NCBI GenBank assembly: GCA_937912125.1
Contig: CALDOK010000407.1
Coordinates: 1 to 48,117 of the forward strand
From: an uncultured Pseudomonadota bacterium
GTDB lineage: Bacteria; Myxococcota_A; UBA796; JAFGLY01
Reading direction: 5' to 3'
DNA length: 48,117 bases
Made by a program: the position numbers and the translations under genes. Positions 1-7,505 of this stretch are shown here, one piece after another. The notes below the pieces were generated by a model. The model made no database searches. It saw only the letters and a list, made by a program, of their open reading frames with translations, and had not been told where the DNA came from. Within the stretch, counting starts at the first letter, position 1. Each line of letters begins with the position of its first letter.

Positions 1-67
1 CGGCGGCGACGGCGGCGACGGCGGCGACGGCGGCTCTGGCGGCCACGGCGGCGGCGGCGGCGGCGGC
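1..67. repeat. GGC-rich microsatellite (GGCGGCGAC units, then GGC run)
   Basis: The first bases are near-perfect repeats of the 9-mer GGCGGCGAC followed by a run of GGC triplets. Read in the frame of the gene ending at 211, they encode Gly-Gly-Asp units and then poly-glycine. The array is cut by the window edge, so copy number is unknown. Arrays like this can change length by slippage, and units of 3 or 9 bases keep the frame. Confidence 0.85.
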
Positions 68-211
68 CCCAGCGTCGGAGTCCAGTGCAGCGGCTCCACC
101 CTCACCATCGACTCCGCCACCTCCTTCAGCCTGGGCGACAGCGGCTCAGGCGGCTCGAGCAGCGGCGCCAGCGGCACCAACGGACTGCGCTCCAGCACCA
201 GCGGGTGCTAG
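2..211 (+). CDS. Partial glycine-rich protein, C-terminal end only
   Basis: Only the last 69 codons are inside the window; the start lies upstream. The visible part is a GGD/GGS/GGH repeat and poly-Gly tract, then a Ser/Gly/Thr-rich stretch with the segment VGVQCSGSTLTID, ending in STSGC just before TAG at 209-211. No membrane segment or catalytic motif is visible. The composition suggests a secreted or surface-exposed, flexible C-terminal region, but this is inference. The frame is chosen because it gives G/C third positions throughout and terminates exactly against the convergent thiL gene. The two stop codons interleave in the four bases CTAG at 208-211. Function unknown. Confidence 0.6.
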   Translation, partial: GGDGGDGGDGGSGGHGGGGGGGPSVGVQCSGSTLTIDSATSFSLGDSGSGGSSSGASGTNGLRSSTSGC

Positions 212-1224
212 CCGAAGTGGTCCCACCCGCGGGGCCGCGCACTGTGGATCCCGTCGGCGCCGAACAGCCGTAGCCCTGGCTCCGGCTCGATCCAGGCGAA
301 GGGGATCAGCTCGATCCCCAGCTCGTGCCGGGCCCCTGCGACCAGCGCGTCCTGGTGGTCGGCCGGGGCGGTGAACAGCAGCACGTAGTCCTCGCCCCCG
401 GACAGGGCGAAGCGCCAGGGTTGTTCGCAGCAGCCGATGGCCCCCGCCTGCACCAGCGCGCGGTCCACCGGCAGGGCTTCGCCCGCCACCAGGGCCCCCA
501 CCCCGCTGGCGCGGCAGATGTGGCCCAGGTCCTGCAGCACCCCGTCGCTCACGTCCATCATGGATGTGACCAGCCCGCGCTCGGCAAGCCAGAGCCCCAG
601 CTCCACCTGGGGCTGGGGCTCGAGGTGGGCCTTCACCAGGCGATCCCGGTGGGCTGGGTCCAGGCGTCCGGCCTGCTCTGCGCCCTGGGTGAGCAACCAC
701 AGCCCCGCAGCGCTCAGGCCCACAGGGCCACCCAGGAAGGCCACGTCGCCGGGACGAGCTCCAGAGCGCAGGAGCACCCGATCCCGGGGGGCGGTGCCCA
801 ACAAGGTCAGACAGAGCACCCCGTCCTGGGGCGCCCGGGAGGTGTCGCCACCGAGCAGGTCGACGCCGTAACGATCGGCGCAGGCCAGCATGCCGTCCCG
901 CAGGCCCTCGAGGAACGCAGCGTCTACCCCAGGCTGCAGCGCGGCGGCCGCGAAGGCCGCCCGGGGGGTGCCTCCCATGGCCGCGATGTCGCTGATGTTG
1001 ACCGCCATGGCCTTCCAGCCCAGCTGCCAGGGCGTGATGGCGTCCCGCAGGTAGTGCACCCGCTCCACCATCAGATCCGTGGTGACCAGCAGGCTGCGCT
1101 CGCCGCCCAGGTCCAGCACCGCACAGTCGTCGCCGATGCCGTGCTGGACCCAGTCGTGCCGATGCCCACCGCGGCCGCGGAACATGTCGATGATCTCGAA
1201 CTCACCCAGCCTGCGCTCGGCCAT
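208..1224 (-). CDS. thiL: Thiamine-monophosphate kinase
   Basis: Predicted to phosphorylate thiamine monophosphate to thiamine diphosphate with ATP, the last step of cofactor biosynthesis, in the cytoplasm. The 338-residue product has the ThiL hallmarks in order: N-terminal GEFEIIDMF, the GIGDDCAVLD ATP/metal loop, the long NISDIAAMGG motif of the PurM-like fold, the LLGGDTS loop, MDVSDGVLQDL, and near the C-terminus SGGEDYVLLF. Length matches the family (about 320-350). The start at 1224 (MAERRLGEFE) is preferred over the more distal start at 1311 because AGAGGAGG lies just upstream and the extra residues are not ThiL-like. It is divergent from the GtrA-like gene and converges on the glycine-rich gene, sharing CTAG at the stops. 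Confidence 0.93.
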   Translation of the reverse strand: MAERRLGEFEIIDMFRGRGGHRHDWVQHGIGDDCAVLDLGGERSLLVTTDLMVERVHYLRDAITPWQLGWKAMAVNISDIAAMGGTPRAAFAAAALQPGVDAAFLEGLRDGMLACADRYGVDLLGGDTSRAPQDGVLCLTLLGTAPRDRVLLRSGARPGDVAFLGGPVGLSAAGLWLLTQGAEQAGRLDPAHRDRLVKAHLEPQPQVELGLWLAERGLVTSMMDVSDGVLQDLGHICRASGVGALVAGEALPVDRALVQAGAIGCCEQPWRFALSGGEDYVLLFTAPADHQDALVAGARHELGIELIPFAWIEPEPGLRLFGADGIHSARPRGWDHFG

Positions 1225-1243
1225 GGGGACCTCCTCTTGCGCT

Positions 1244-1253
1244 ATAGGCCTAT
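1244..1253. promoter_or_regulatory. Perfect 10-bp palindrome in the thiL 5' leader
   Basis: ATAGGCCTAT is a perfect palindrome between the thiL Shine-Dalgarno sequence and the divergent gtrA promoter. On the minus strand it overlaps a -10-like TATAGC. It may be a binding site or simply part of the thiL promoter; the sequence alone cannot decide. Confidence 0.3.
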
Positions 1254-1275
1254 CCCAGCGCCAGGCTCCAGGAGC

Positions 1276-1304
1276 TTGACAGGGCCCACGCCATACGCGA
1301 ACCT
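1276..1304 (+). promoter_or_regulatory. Sigma70-like promoter for the GtrA-like gene
   Basis: A consensus -35 box TTGACA (1276-1281) is followed after 17 bp by GAACCT (1299-1304). This hexamer is weak but keeps the A and final T of a -10 box. It ends six bases before the ATG at 1311, and no Shine-Dalgarno sequence is present, so transcription may start at or next to the start codon. Confidence 0.4.
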
Positions 1305-1310
1305 GCGCCA

Positions 1311-1832
1311 ATGCTCGGCATCCTGAACACCCTGGACCGTCTGATCGACCGCGTCCCGGTCTCGCCCCGCTTCTTCCGCTTCTGCGTGGTGGGCACCACC
1401 GGTGCCACGGTCAGCTTCGCCTCCCTGTGGCTCCTCAACTGGGGGCTGCCCGCGAGCTGGGGGGCCTGGGAGCACCGCGCGGCGCTGGCAGGCTCCATCA
1501 TCATCGCCATCTTCACCAACTACCTGCTGAACTACACCTGGACCTGGCGCGACACCGCGCGGGCCACCAGCGCCAGCGGCTGGCTGGCCAAGCTGGGCCG
1601 CTTCTACCTGGTCTCGGCCACCGCCGCCTCGGTCCAGTACGCAGTGGCGCTGCTGCTGTACGAGCGCACCGGCCTGGACGCGCTGCTGCTCGGGCTGCTC
1701 GACCAACACCTCGGCAAGCCCGAGCTCGTCAACCAGCCCGGCCTCTACGTGGCCCAGGCCCTGGGCATCTGCTCGGCGATGTTCATCAACTACTTCGCCA
1801 ACCACCTGTGGACCTTCAAGAACAGGGCCTAG
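1311..1832 (+). CDS. GtrA-like family membrane protein
   Basis: A 173-residue inner-membrane protein with about four hydrophobic segments. It fits the GtrA/DPMS small-flippase family, implicated in moving polyprenyl-linked sugars across the membrane or in supporting glycosyltransferases. Family-like features are the N-terminal FFRFCVVGTTGATVSF (the usual F-x-x-V-G motif), ALAGSIIIAIFTNYLLNYTWTW, and the C-terminal INYFANHLWTFK, which matches the duplicated N(Y/F)-x-x-(N/R)-x-x-W-x-F motif of the family. Length is slightly above the usual 130-150, with an insertion between helices 3 and 4. The ATG has no obvious ribosome-binding site. No glycosyltransferase gene is adjacent, so the substrate cannot be inferred. 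Confidence 0.82.
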   Translation: MLGILNTLDRLIDRVPVSPRFFRFCVVGTTGATVSFASLWLLNWGLPASWGAWEHRAALAGSIIIAIFTNYLLNYTWTWRDTARATSASGWLAKLGRFYLVSATAASVQYAVALLLYERTGLDALLLGLLDQHLGKPELVNQPGLYVAQALGICSAMFINYFANHLWTFKNRA

Positions 1833-1897
1833 CAGCTTGTCGTGACATGGCGGGCGCTCCCCGCTCCTGATGGCTGAACGCAGCCCCAGGAGCTCCC

Positions 1898-2389
1898 ATG
1901 CCTCGCACCACCGCCCCCGCCGTCCTCGTGTCCCTCTGGCTGGCCACCTGGGGCGTGGCCCTGCTCGCGGCGACCCGCGCCTACGGGGCCCCACCTGACG
2001 ACGCGGGCCTGGTGATGCCGCCTCCCAGGGCCTGCATCGACGGCGCCGCCTGGGCGGAATTGGCGGGCGACACCGGCTTCTACGCCCCAGAGGGCCTGAG
2101 CCAGGAGGAGATCGCCAGCGCCATGCAGGACTTCCTGCCGTCCCTGGCCCGCTGTGTACCCGCTGGCAGGGCTCTCAGCGCCCAGCTGACCGTACACATG
2201 GAGGTCGCCTGCACCGGCCGGGTCCGCCGGGTGAGCACCGTGGAGGATGGCGGGCTCCCCTCTCCCATAGTGGCCTGCCTGCAGGACACCCTGCGCTACG
2301 CGCCCTTGCCCGCCCACGACGCCGCCGAGGGCTTCGACTTCGACTACCGCCTGCGGCTGATGTTCATCGCGCCCCCAGCGCGGCGCTGA
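1898..2389 (+). CDS. Secreted protein with AgmX/PglI- or TonB-like C-terminal fold (putative)
   Basis: A 163-residue protein with a hydrophobic N-terminal signal (about residues 9-30, ending near AYGA) and no lipobox. The region from about residue 65 reads as a four-cysteine domain: a helix leading to LARCVP, the strand pair LTVHMEVACTGRVRRVSTVEDGG (split here only for description), then IVACLQDTLRYAPLP. The pattern C-x-G-x-V-x-x-V followed by a second Cys-helix resembles the small C-terminal domain found in AgmX/PglI-type and TonB-like proteins of myxobacteria. That link is made from pattern only. AGGAG lies eight bases before the ATG. It converges on the TolQ-like membrane protein with only 3 bp between stops. 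Likely periplasmic; role unknown. Confidence 0.55.
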   Translation: MPRTTAPAVLVSLWLATWGVALLAATRAYGAPPDDAGLVMPPPRACIDGAAWAELAGDTGFYAPEGLSQEEIASAMQDFLPSLARCVPAGRALSAQLTVHMEVACTGRVRRVSTVEDGGLPSPIVACLQDTLRYAPLPAHDAAEGFDFDYRLRLMFIAPPARR

Positions 2390-2392
2390 GGG

Positions 2393-3064
2393 CTAGATCT
2401 CGTCGTCGTCGTCGTCGCCGCCGAGGTGCTTCTTGCGGTTGCGGATGCCCGAGATGGCCCCCGCCACGAGCAGGGTGGACCCACCGCCCAGCCCCAGCAG
2501 CGCCGCGAGCATACTCAGGAACATGCCGACCATCAGCCCGATCTGGATGACCTGGGCGCTGCCGATGGCCGCCAGGTCGGAGGCCTCGCTGACGCCGCCA
2601 GCCCCACCAAGAGAAGTGAGCGCGCCCGCCAGCCAGAGGGCCACGGCCCAGCCGGCCAGCGCCGCCAGCGCCGAGAGGACGCCCGAGCTCCAGCCCAGGC
2701 CCTTGATGACGCCGGTGGCCCTGTTGCGGGAGCGCGCCAGGGCGATGCCGTTGAGCGGCGCCAGCACCACGATGCCGATGAGAGCCAGGGTGGTGGGGTG
2801 CCAGCCCAGGTCCACGCCGGCCTGGATCAGCTCGCCCTTCATATCGGCAGACGCCATGGCCACCGCCTCGAAGGCGTTCTTCCAGCCCTGCATGGTGCCG
2901 ACAAGGCCCAGGCCGAGGGCGAGGCCGGTGAGGCAGAAGCCAGCGCCGGGGAAGTCTACGTGGCGAGCGAGGATAGCGCGCACGAGCGTGAGAAAGCCGC
3001 CGACGAGCAGCAGCGCGAGCACGGCCCAGGTGAAGAGTCCACCCTCGAGCATGAAGGAGATCAT
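2393..3064 (-). CDS. Putative MotA/TolQ/ExbB-like membrane protein
   Basis: A 223-residue protein with four or five hydrophobic segments (about 10-30, 40-60, 88-110, 125-150, 165-205) and a basic, then acidic tail (RNRKKHLGG followed by five Asp). The central segment GLVGTMQGWKNAFEAVAMA and the following TTLALIGIVVLAPLNG resemble the GLLGTVxGxxxAF and (T)TxxGLxxAIP helices of the MotA/TolQ/ExbB proton-channel family. Similarity is weak, so the call is tentative. AAGGAGATCATCG-type context is not needed: the ATG at 3064 is followed by ISFMLEGGLF and lies just downstream of GGAGGATCG. The neighbour at 1898-2389, which converges on it, has a TonB-like pattern, but opposite strands argue against a shared operon. 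Confidence 0.5.
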   Translation of the reverse strand: MISFMLEGGLFTWAVLALLLVGGFLTLVRAILARHVDFPGAGFCLTGLALGLGLVGTMQGWKNAFEAVAMASADMKGELIQAGVDLGWHPTTLALIGIVVLAPLNGIALARSRNRATGVIKGLGWSSGVLSALAALAGWAVALWLAGALTSLGGAGGVSEASDLAAIGSAQVIQIGLMVGMFLSMLAALLGLGGGSTLLVAGAISGIRNRKKHLGGDDDDDEI

Positions 3065-3211
3065 CGATCCTCCGAAGGGTCAAAGCGTCAGGCGAAGGCA
3101 CCCTAGCACGAACGACTCCCGCTGGCAGGGGTCAATAGGGGGTCACTCCAGCCCGACATGCAGGTGGACGCAGGCCCCCAGTTCAGCCACACTCCACGGC
3201 GGAGGTAGACC

Positions 3212-3682
3212 ATGACACGCTTCACCGTGATCCTCGCAGGCGCCATCGCCTTCGCCACCCAGCCCTGTATGCCCGAGGGCACCCTCGATCCCAAGGACGA
3301 GACGGGCGACACCAGCCAGACCGAGGACACCCAGGGCATGGGCCCCTGCGAGTCCGGGTTCTGCGACCTGATCGTCACCGACGCCATCGTCCAGTGCGGC
3401 GAGAGCATCACCGGGGATCCCAGCAGCCTCGAGCTCACGGGCTCCGCCGCCGGCACCATCAGCATCCACCACCATCGGGTGGACATGGGCTGCTGCCCCG
3501 AGCTGGTCGTCACCGCCATGCAGGACCTGCGCAACGACCGCATCGAGGTCAGCTACGACCTGTACGACGACATGTGCGACTGCATCTGCGAGCTGGACGT
3601 GCTCTACACGCTGTCGGACCTCTACAGCGGCAGCTTCGAGCTCACCGCTCTCGGGGACAGCACGACGGTCGAGGTCCCCTGA
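3212..3682 (+). CDS. Small cysteine-rich secreted protein
   Basis: A 156-residue protein preceded by a clear GGAGGT. Residues 1-17 form a signal peptide; FATQPC resembles but does not satisfy a lipobox. An Asp/Thr/Glu-rich spacer (DETGDTSQTEDTQ) follows, then a domain with many cysteines, including CESGFC, GCC and CDCIC, and a HHH triplet near residue 90. The paired cysteines suggest a disulphide-stabilised extracellular domain. The acidic Asp-Thr spacer after the signal resembles those of surface lipoproteins in myxobacteria and relatives. No family was recognised. Its 3' end is followed directly by a REP-like palindrome. Confidence 0.6.
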   Translation: MTRFTVILAGAIAFATQPCMPEGTLDPKDETGDTSQTEDTQGMGPCESGFCDLIVTDAIVQCGESITGDPSSLELTGSAAGTISIHHHRVDMGCCPELVVTAMQDLRNDRIEVSYDLYDDMCDCICELDVLYTLSDLYSGSFELTALGDSTTVEVP

Positions 3683-3683
3683 T

Positions 3684-3709
3684 GTAGGGGAGCACTTCAT
3701 GTGCTCCCG
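3684..3709 (+). repeat. REP-like palindrome, copy A
   Basis: GTAG followed by stem arm GGGAGCAC, loop TTCAT, stem arm GTGCTCCC and a closing G. The 8-bp stem is perfect. It is identical over 26 nt to copy C (10832-10857, opposite strand) and shares the layout of copies B and D. It sits between the convergent ends of the cysteine-rich protein gene and the MFS gene and could also terminate transcription from either side. Confidence 0.8.
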
Positions 3710-3715
3710 CTTCCA

Positions 3716-5170
3716 TCACACCGCCTTTTTTGCTGGGTCGAGATCGGCGCCACGGGTCAGCCAGCCGCGCCAGCCCCACGCCGCCGCCGGGCCGGCGATG
3801 GCCCAGATGAACAGCACGAACCACATGGCCTCGGGGGTCTGCCAGAAGCTCAGCTCGCCGCTGGCGATGCGCTCGCCGATGCCCTCGGGGCACCACTGCA
3901 GCAGCATGTGGCCCGACATCAAGCCCACGGTGGTCTTGGCCAGGAACCAGGGCAGCATGGACATGCCCAGGTAGGAGCCCTCCATGCCCTTGGGGGCGAT
4001 GGCGGCGCAGTACTCACTGAGCTTGGGGCTCCACAGGATCTCGCCCACCGACAGCACGATGAGCATGAGGATGGACATGCGGAAGTAGCCGGTGGCCATG
4101 TCTCCGCCGAACCAGCCGTAGGGCAGCATCAGCACCACCAGGGAGAAGCTGGAGATGACCGCACCGAAGACCAGCATCTTGAACACGTTGAAGCGCCCCA
4201 CGATGGGGATGGTGAGCACGATGCCCACCACGATGCAGATGGGATTCACGGCCTGCAGCGCGCCCATGGCCACGTCCTCGCCGATCACCCGAATCCAGTA
4301 CTTGGGCATCAGCAGGTACATGTAGGTGAACACAGCGCGCACGCCGAGCACCGCGCCCATGAGCGCCATCAGGCGCCAGAAGGCGTCCTGCTTGATGACG
4401 GTCTTGAGGATCTCGAGAGCGCCCAGCTTCTTCTCGGGCTCCTTGGCCTCTTCTTCCTTCTGGGCCAGGGCGCCCGCTGCGTCCTGCTCCCGGGCGTCCT
4501 GGGTGAACTCCTCACGCCGCAGGAGCAGCGTCGCCGTGACGAGGCTCAGGATGCCGCACACAGCGCCGATGCCGAAGATCCAGCTGTTGTTCAGATCCCA
4601 GGTGAGCCGGACCCCGTCGATGACCACATAGCCAGCCACCACGCCGCCCATGTTCATGATCAGGTACCACAGGCTGAAGCTGGCGGAGCGGCTGCGCTTG
4701 GTGCTGAAGCGCCGGTTGGCGGACTGGAAGACCGTGATGGTCATGGCCAGACCAGGGGCGCTCAGGATGAAGAACGCGGCCACCAGGATGGTGCGGAAGG
4801 GTGCCCCCTCCCACAGGCCGAAGACCGTCACCCCCGCGCGCGAGAGGGTCTGGATGCCGATGGCCAGCAGCAGCGACTTCTTGATGCCCAGGGAGTCGGT
4901 GATGGCGCCGCTGACCAGCAGCGACAGGGTGACCGACACGGTCATGGCCGTGACCACGTAGCCGGCGCTGATGTCCCCCATGCCCACGTTGGTGGTGAAG
5001 AACACGATGCCGATGCCCAGGAAGGCGAAGTAGGCCGTGGAGTCCAGGAAGTTGATGATCTGGATGGCCCAGTACTCGCGGGGATTGTCCTTGAGGACCC
5101 CGAAGTCCTTGAAGTACTGGATCATCATCTCGAGGGCGCCCTTGGGGGCGGCGGTTGCTGCTTGGGCCAC
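3716..5170 (-). CDS. Major facilitator superfamily transporter
   Basis: A 484-residue inner-membrane carrier with roughly twelve hydrophobic segments, a typical MFS length. Visible features are the first helix WAIQIINFLDSTAYFAFLGI, the loop 2-3 region SGAITDSLGIKKSL (a form of the G-x-x-x-D-x-x-G-R/K-K motif), and a charged cytoplasmic linker at about 230-255 (EEEAKEPEKK) between the two six-helix bundles. Loop 2-3 and the position of the first helix are reminiscent of POT/peptide-type MFS proteins, but the ExxER signature is not seen, so substrate is left open. The start is a GTG at 5170 with GGGAGAG upstream. Monocistronic on the minus strand; the M30-like lipoprotein gene lies upstream. 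Confidence 0.82.
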   Translation of the reverse strand: MAQAATAAPKGALEMMIQYFKDFGVLKDNPREYWAIQIINFLDSTAYFAFLGIGIVFFTTNVGMGDISAGYVVTAMTVSVTLSLLVSGAITDSLGIKKSLLLAIGIQTLSRAGVTVFGLWEGAPFRTILVAAFFILSAPGLAMTITVFQSANRRFSTKRSRSASFSLWYLIMNMGGVVAGYVVIDGVRLTWDLNNSWIFGIGAVCGILSLVTATLLLRREEFTQDAREQDAAGALAQKEEEAKEPEKKLGALEILKTVIKQDAFWRLMALMGAVLGVRAVFTYMYLLMPKYWIRVIGEDVAMGALQAVNPICIVVGIVLTIPIVGRFNVFKMLVFGAVISSFSLVVLMLPYGWFGGDMATGYFRMSILMLIVLSVGEILWSPKLSEYCAAIAPKGMEGSYLGMSMLPWFLAKTTVGLMSGHMLLQWCPEGIGERIASGELSFWQTPEAMWFVLFIWAIAGPAAAWGWRGWLTRGADLDPAKKAV

Positions 5171-5270
5171 GTGGCTCTCCCGGGGAGGGTCGACAACGAA
5201 GGGTCATCGCGCACACGGCTGTTGCCATGCGCGGTCCCGCTTTCATACCACGGCCCAGGCGCCGAGCCGC

Positions 5271-6767
5271 CTACTCGATGCGGAACACCCGGGCCCGGGC
5301 CAGGGCGGCCTCGGCCACCGGCAGGCTCAGGACGCCAGCTTCGGCGGTGATCTGCAGGTACTCCACCCCGCCGGCCCGCAGGGAGCCATCGGCCTCGTCG
5401 ATGGGCTGCACCGGGGGGCCGTCGAGCTGCAGCCAGCCATGGATGTCAGCGTAGGTGTCCACGCCGTGCTCGTAGCCGGTGAGCGGGTCCTCCACGCGCT
5501 CGTGGAAGTTCCAGGTCGGGTCGTCGTTCAGCCCGCGACCGCTCACCACAAGGGCCGTGTAGAAGTCCAGGGCCAGATCCTGGAAGTCCGCCCCCGTGGT
5601 GACCTCCACCGCATCTGCTCCGGTCTCGGGCACCGCAAAGAAGTCCTTGATCCAGGCCATGCCCCCCAGATCCGTGAACGAGCCGTCGCGCTCGATGGTC
5701 ATGCCACCGGCCTGCTCGAAGAGGTAGCGCAAGAAGAGGTAGCCACCGCCCCGCAGGGCACCATCCCTGGCCTCGTCGTAGTAGCCCGAGCCCCTGAACA
5801 GGTCGTTGAGGCTGACGGCCTGGACGCTGTAGTCGTCGGATCCGTAGGTGTCGCTCATGTCGATGGCGGCGGCCCAGACGTACTGGTTGCCGTTGTTGTA
5901 GCCGGTGAGATCCTGGGCCATGGCCGAGGTGCCCTCGGTCACGTAGATGTTCTCGTCCACGCCGAGCTCTCCGTTGAGCAGCACCTTGTGGTAGGCGTAG
6001 ACCAGGTGGGCGAGCTCGTGGGCCACGGTCTCGGTGATGCCGTCGGCCGAGGCGCGACTGTCGTCCGGATCGTTGTAGCCCAGGTAGACGATCTCGTGGC
6101 CGTGGCCGTAGCCGTAGCAGCCCTCGGTCACGCCGATGTCGCACCAGGTGACGTAGGCCTGGGCTCCGTACTGGTTGACCGTGTAGGTCATCAGCACCCA
6201 CAGCTTGCCGTCGCCGTCCACGTCGCTCTCGTCGCCGAAGAGCACGCGCTCCCGCGGCAGCACGATCTGCTCGAGCTGCGCGATGACGTCCGCCATCATG
6301 TCCTCGTCCACCGAGCCGAACTCGTTGGCGGTGGTGCGGTCCTCCCAGACCACCAGCTCGTCGGTCACCTGGATCGCCTCGGCGGTGATGTCCACGTAGC
6401 GGCTGCCGTTGTAGACCTCGAAGTCGAAGCTGTCTCCGAGCTCGGTGCGCATGATGGGGTGGCCGCCCGCCGGGATCGGCCGTGGATCGGCGGACGTCAC
6501 CACGCGGGCCTCAGCGGCGGCCGCGCCGTAGCCGTGCTCGGTGCCCTGGGCCTCGTCGGCGCTGGTGAGCACCACGATGTAGCTGCCCGGCTGCGCCAGC
6601 TCGACCCACACCTCACCCCCCTCGGTGACCATGTCGGCTACCTCGCCCACCGCCAGGTCGGCGTAGCCCGTCGGGACCGTCTCGCCGGTGTCGATCTTCT
6701 TGTCGTCGTCCTCGCCACAGGCGCCCAGGCCGATGGTGAGCAGAGCGAGGGCGAGCACAGGGCGCAT
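5271..6767 (-). CDS. Peptidase M30-like (hyicolysin-type) metallopeptidase lipoprotein
   Basis: A 498-residue predicted lipoprotein: signal peptide with lipobox GLGAC (Cys17), then an acidic spacer (GEDDDKK). The central domain carries HELAH at about residues 250-254, the zinc-binding HExxH, followed by a TEG triplet near 277-279 that could supply a third ligand. Before it, DVDGDGKLWVLM (about 182-193) and EIVYLGYNDP resemble the lead-in of M30 hyicolysin-like peptidases, which carry a D-x-D-x-D-G-K-type turn just before the zinc motif. The tail (about 400-498) may be a small beta domain. The start at 6767 has GGAGGAC immediately upstream; a longer open frame extends upstream but looks non-coding. 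Likely an envelope or extracellular protease; substrate unknown. Confidence 0.72.
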   Translation of the reverse strand: MRPVLALALLTIGLGACGEDDDKKIDTGETVPTGYADLAVGEVADMVTEGGEVWVELAQPGSYIVVLTSADEAQGTEHGYGAAAAEARVVTSADPRPIPAGGHPIMRTELGDSFDFEVYNGSRYVDITAEAIQVTDELVVWEDRTTANEFGSVDEDMMADVIAQLEQIVLPRERVLFGDESDVDGDGKLWVLMTYTVNQYGAQAYVTWCDIGVTEGCYGYGHGHEIVYLGYNDPDDSRASADGITETVAHELAHLVYAYHKVLLNGELGVDENIYVTEGTSAMAQDLTGYNNGNQYVWAAAIDMSDTYGSDDYSVQAVSLNDLFRGSGYYDEARDGALRGGGYLFLRYLFEQAGGMTIERDGSFTDLGGMAWIKDFFAVPETGADAVEVTTGADFQDLALDFYTALVVSGRGLNDDPTWNFHERVEDPLTGYEHGVDTYADIHGWLQLDGPPVQPIDEADGSLRAGGVEYLQITAEAGVLSLPVAEAALARARVFRIE

Positions 6768-6890
6768 GGAGTCCTCCGGCGGGTGGCGCGACGAAGATAC
6801 ACCATCCACCCCGAGTGCCACACGATGTCGCACCTCGAGGGAGGAGTCGGGTATCGTGCAGGACTCGGCACACAAGCGACGGAGCCCACC

Positions 6891-7490
6891 ATGAAGCCCC
6901 TCCTGCTGGCGACCCTCATCGCCGCCTCCCCTTCGAGTGCCGTTGAACCCGGGCACGGCGCGGCCGTCGAGAAGATCCGCGCCGCCTGGAGCGCCACCGA
7001 AGCGAGCGTGGCGAGCGGCGTACTCAGCTCCAGCACCATCGTCCTGGGTGGTGGTCAGAACCCCAGCGAGGTCCTGGTCCACTACCAGGGCGGCAGCGAG
7101 GCCGACTTCGAGGCCGACCCCTACGCGGAGCCCTTCACCGTGCTGCGGGTGGAGCAGCGCAAGGTGCTGCCCGCGGTGGGGCCCGCCAGCGCCACCTTCT
7201 GGTTCGATCCCAGCGGCGAGCTGTACTTCGCCTACGCCGTGGGTACGGACATCAGCGGCGTGACCACCCTCCCCCTCACCCCGCTGGACGAAGTGCGGGC
7301 CTACTTCGACGGGGGCGCCCCCGTGCTGCTGCTGCATGACGACGCCACCAGCCAGCCCGCGCGTCACAGCTACGCCCTCCAGGGCGCGCAGGCCACCGAG
7401 CACCCCGAGGCCATCCAGGCCGCCCAGGCCCTGCAGGCCCGCGGCGTCGCCCTGCGCCAGTCCTTGGAGACCCTGGCCGGGGGCTCCTAG
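6891..7490 (+). CDS. Hypothetical exported protein
   Basis: A 199-residue protein with a short signal-like N-terminus (MKPLLLATLIAASPSSA), then a domain of alternating strands and turns (VLRVEQRKVLP, ATFWFDPSGELYFAYA) and a C-terminal helix rich in Ala and Gln. GGAG precedes the ATG by about ten bases. It is divergent from the M30-like lipoprotein gene across a 123-bp gap and converges on the aminotransferase gene. No cysteines or catalytic motifs stand out, and I do not recognise the family. The FDPSGELYFAY segment recalls small periplasmic beta-sandwich proteins, but that is only an impression. Confidence 0.6.
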   Translation: MKPLLLATLIAASPSSAVEPGHGAAVEKIRAAWSATEASVASGVLSSSTIVLGGGQNPSEVLVHYQGGSEADFEADPYAEPFTVLRVEQRKVLPAVGPASATFWFDPSGELYFAYAVGTDISGVTTLPLTPLDEVRAYFDGGAPVLLLHDDATSQPARHSYALQGAQATEHPEAIQAAQALQARGVALRQSLETLAGGS

Positions 7491-7505
7491 CCGCCTGCGG
7501 GCGGA

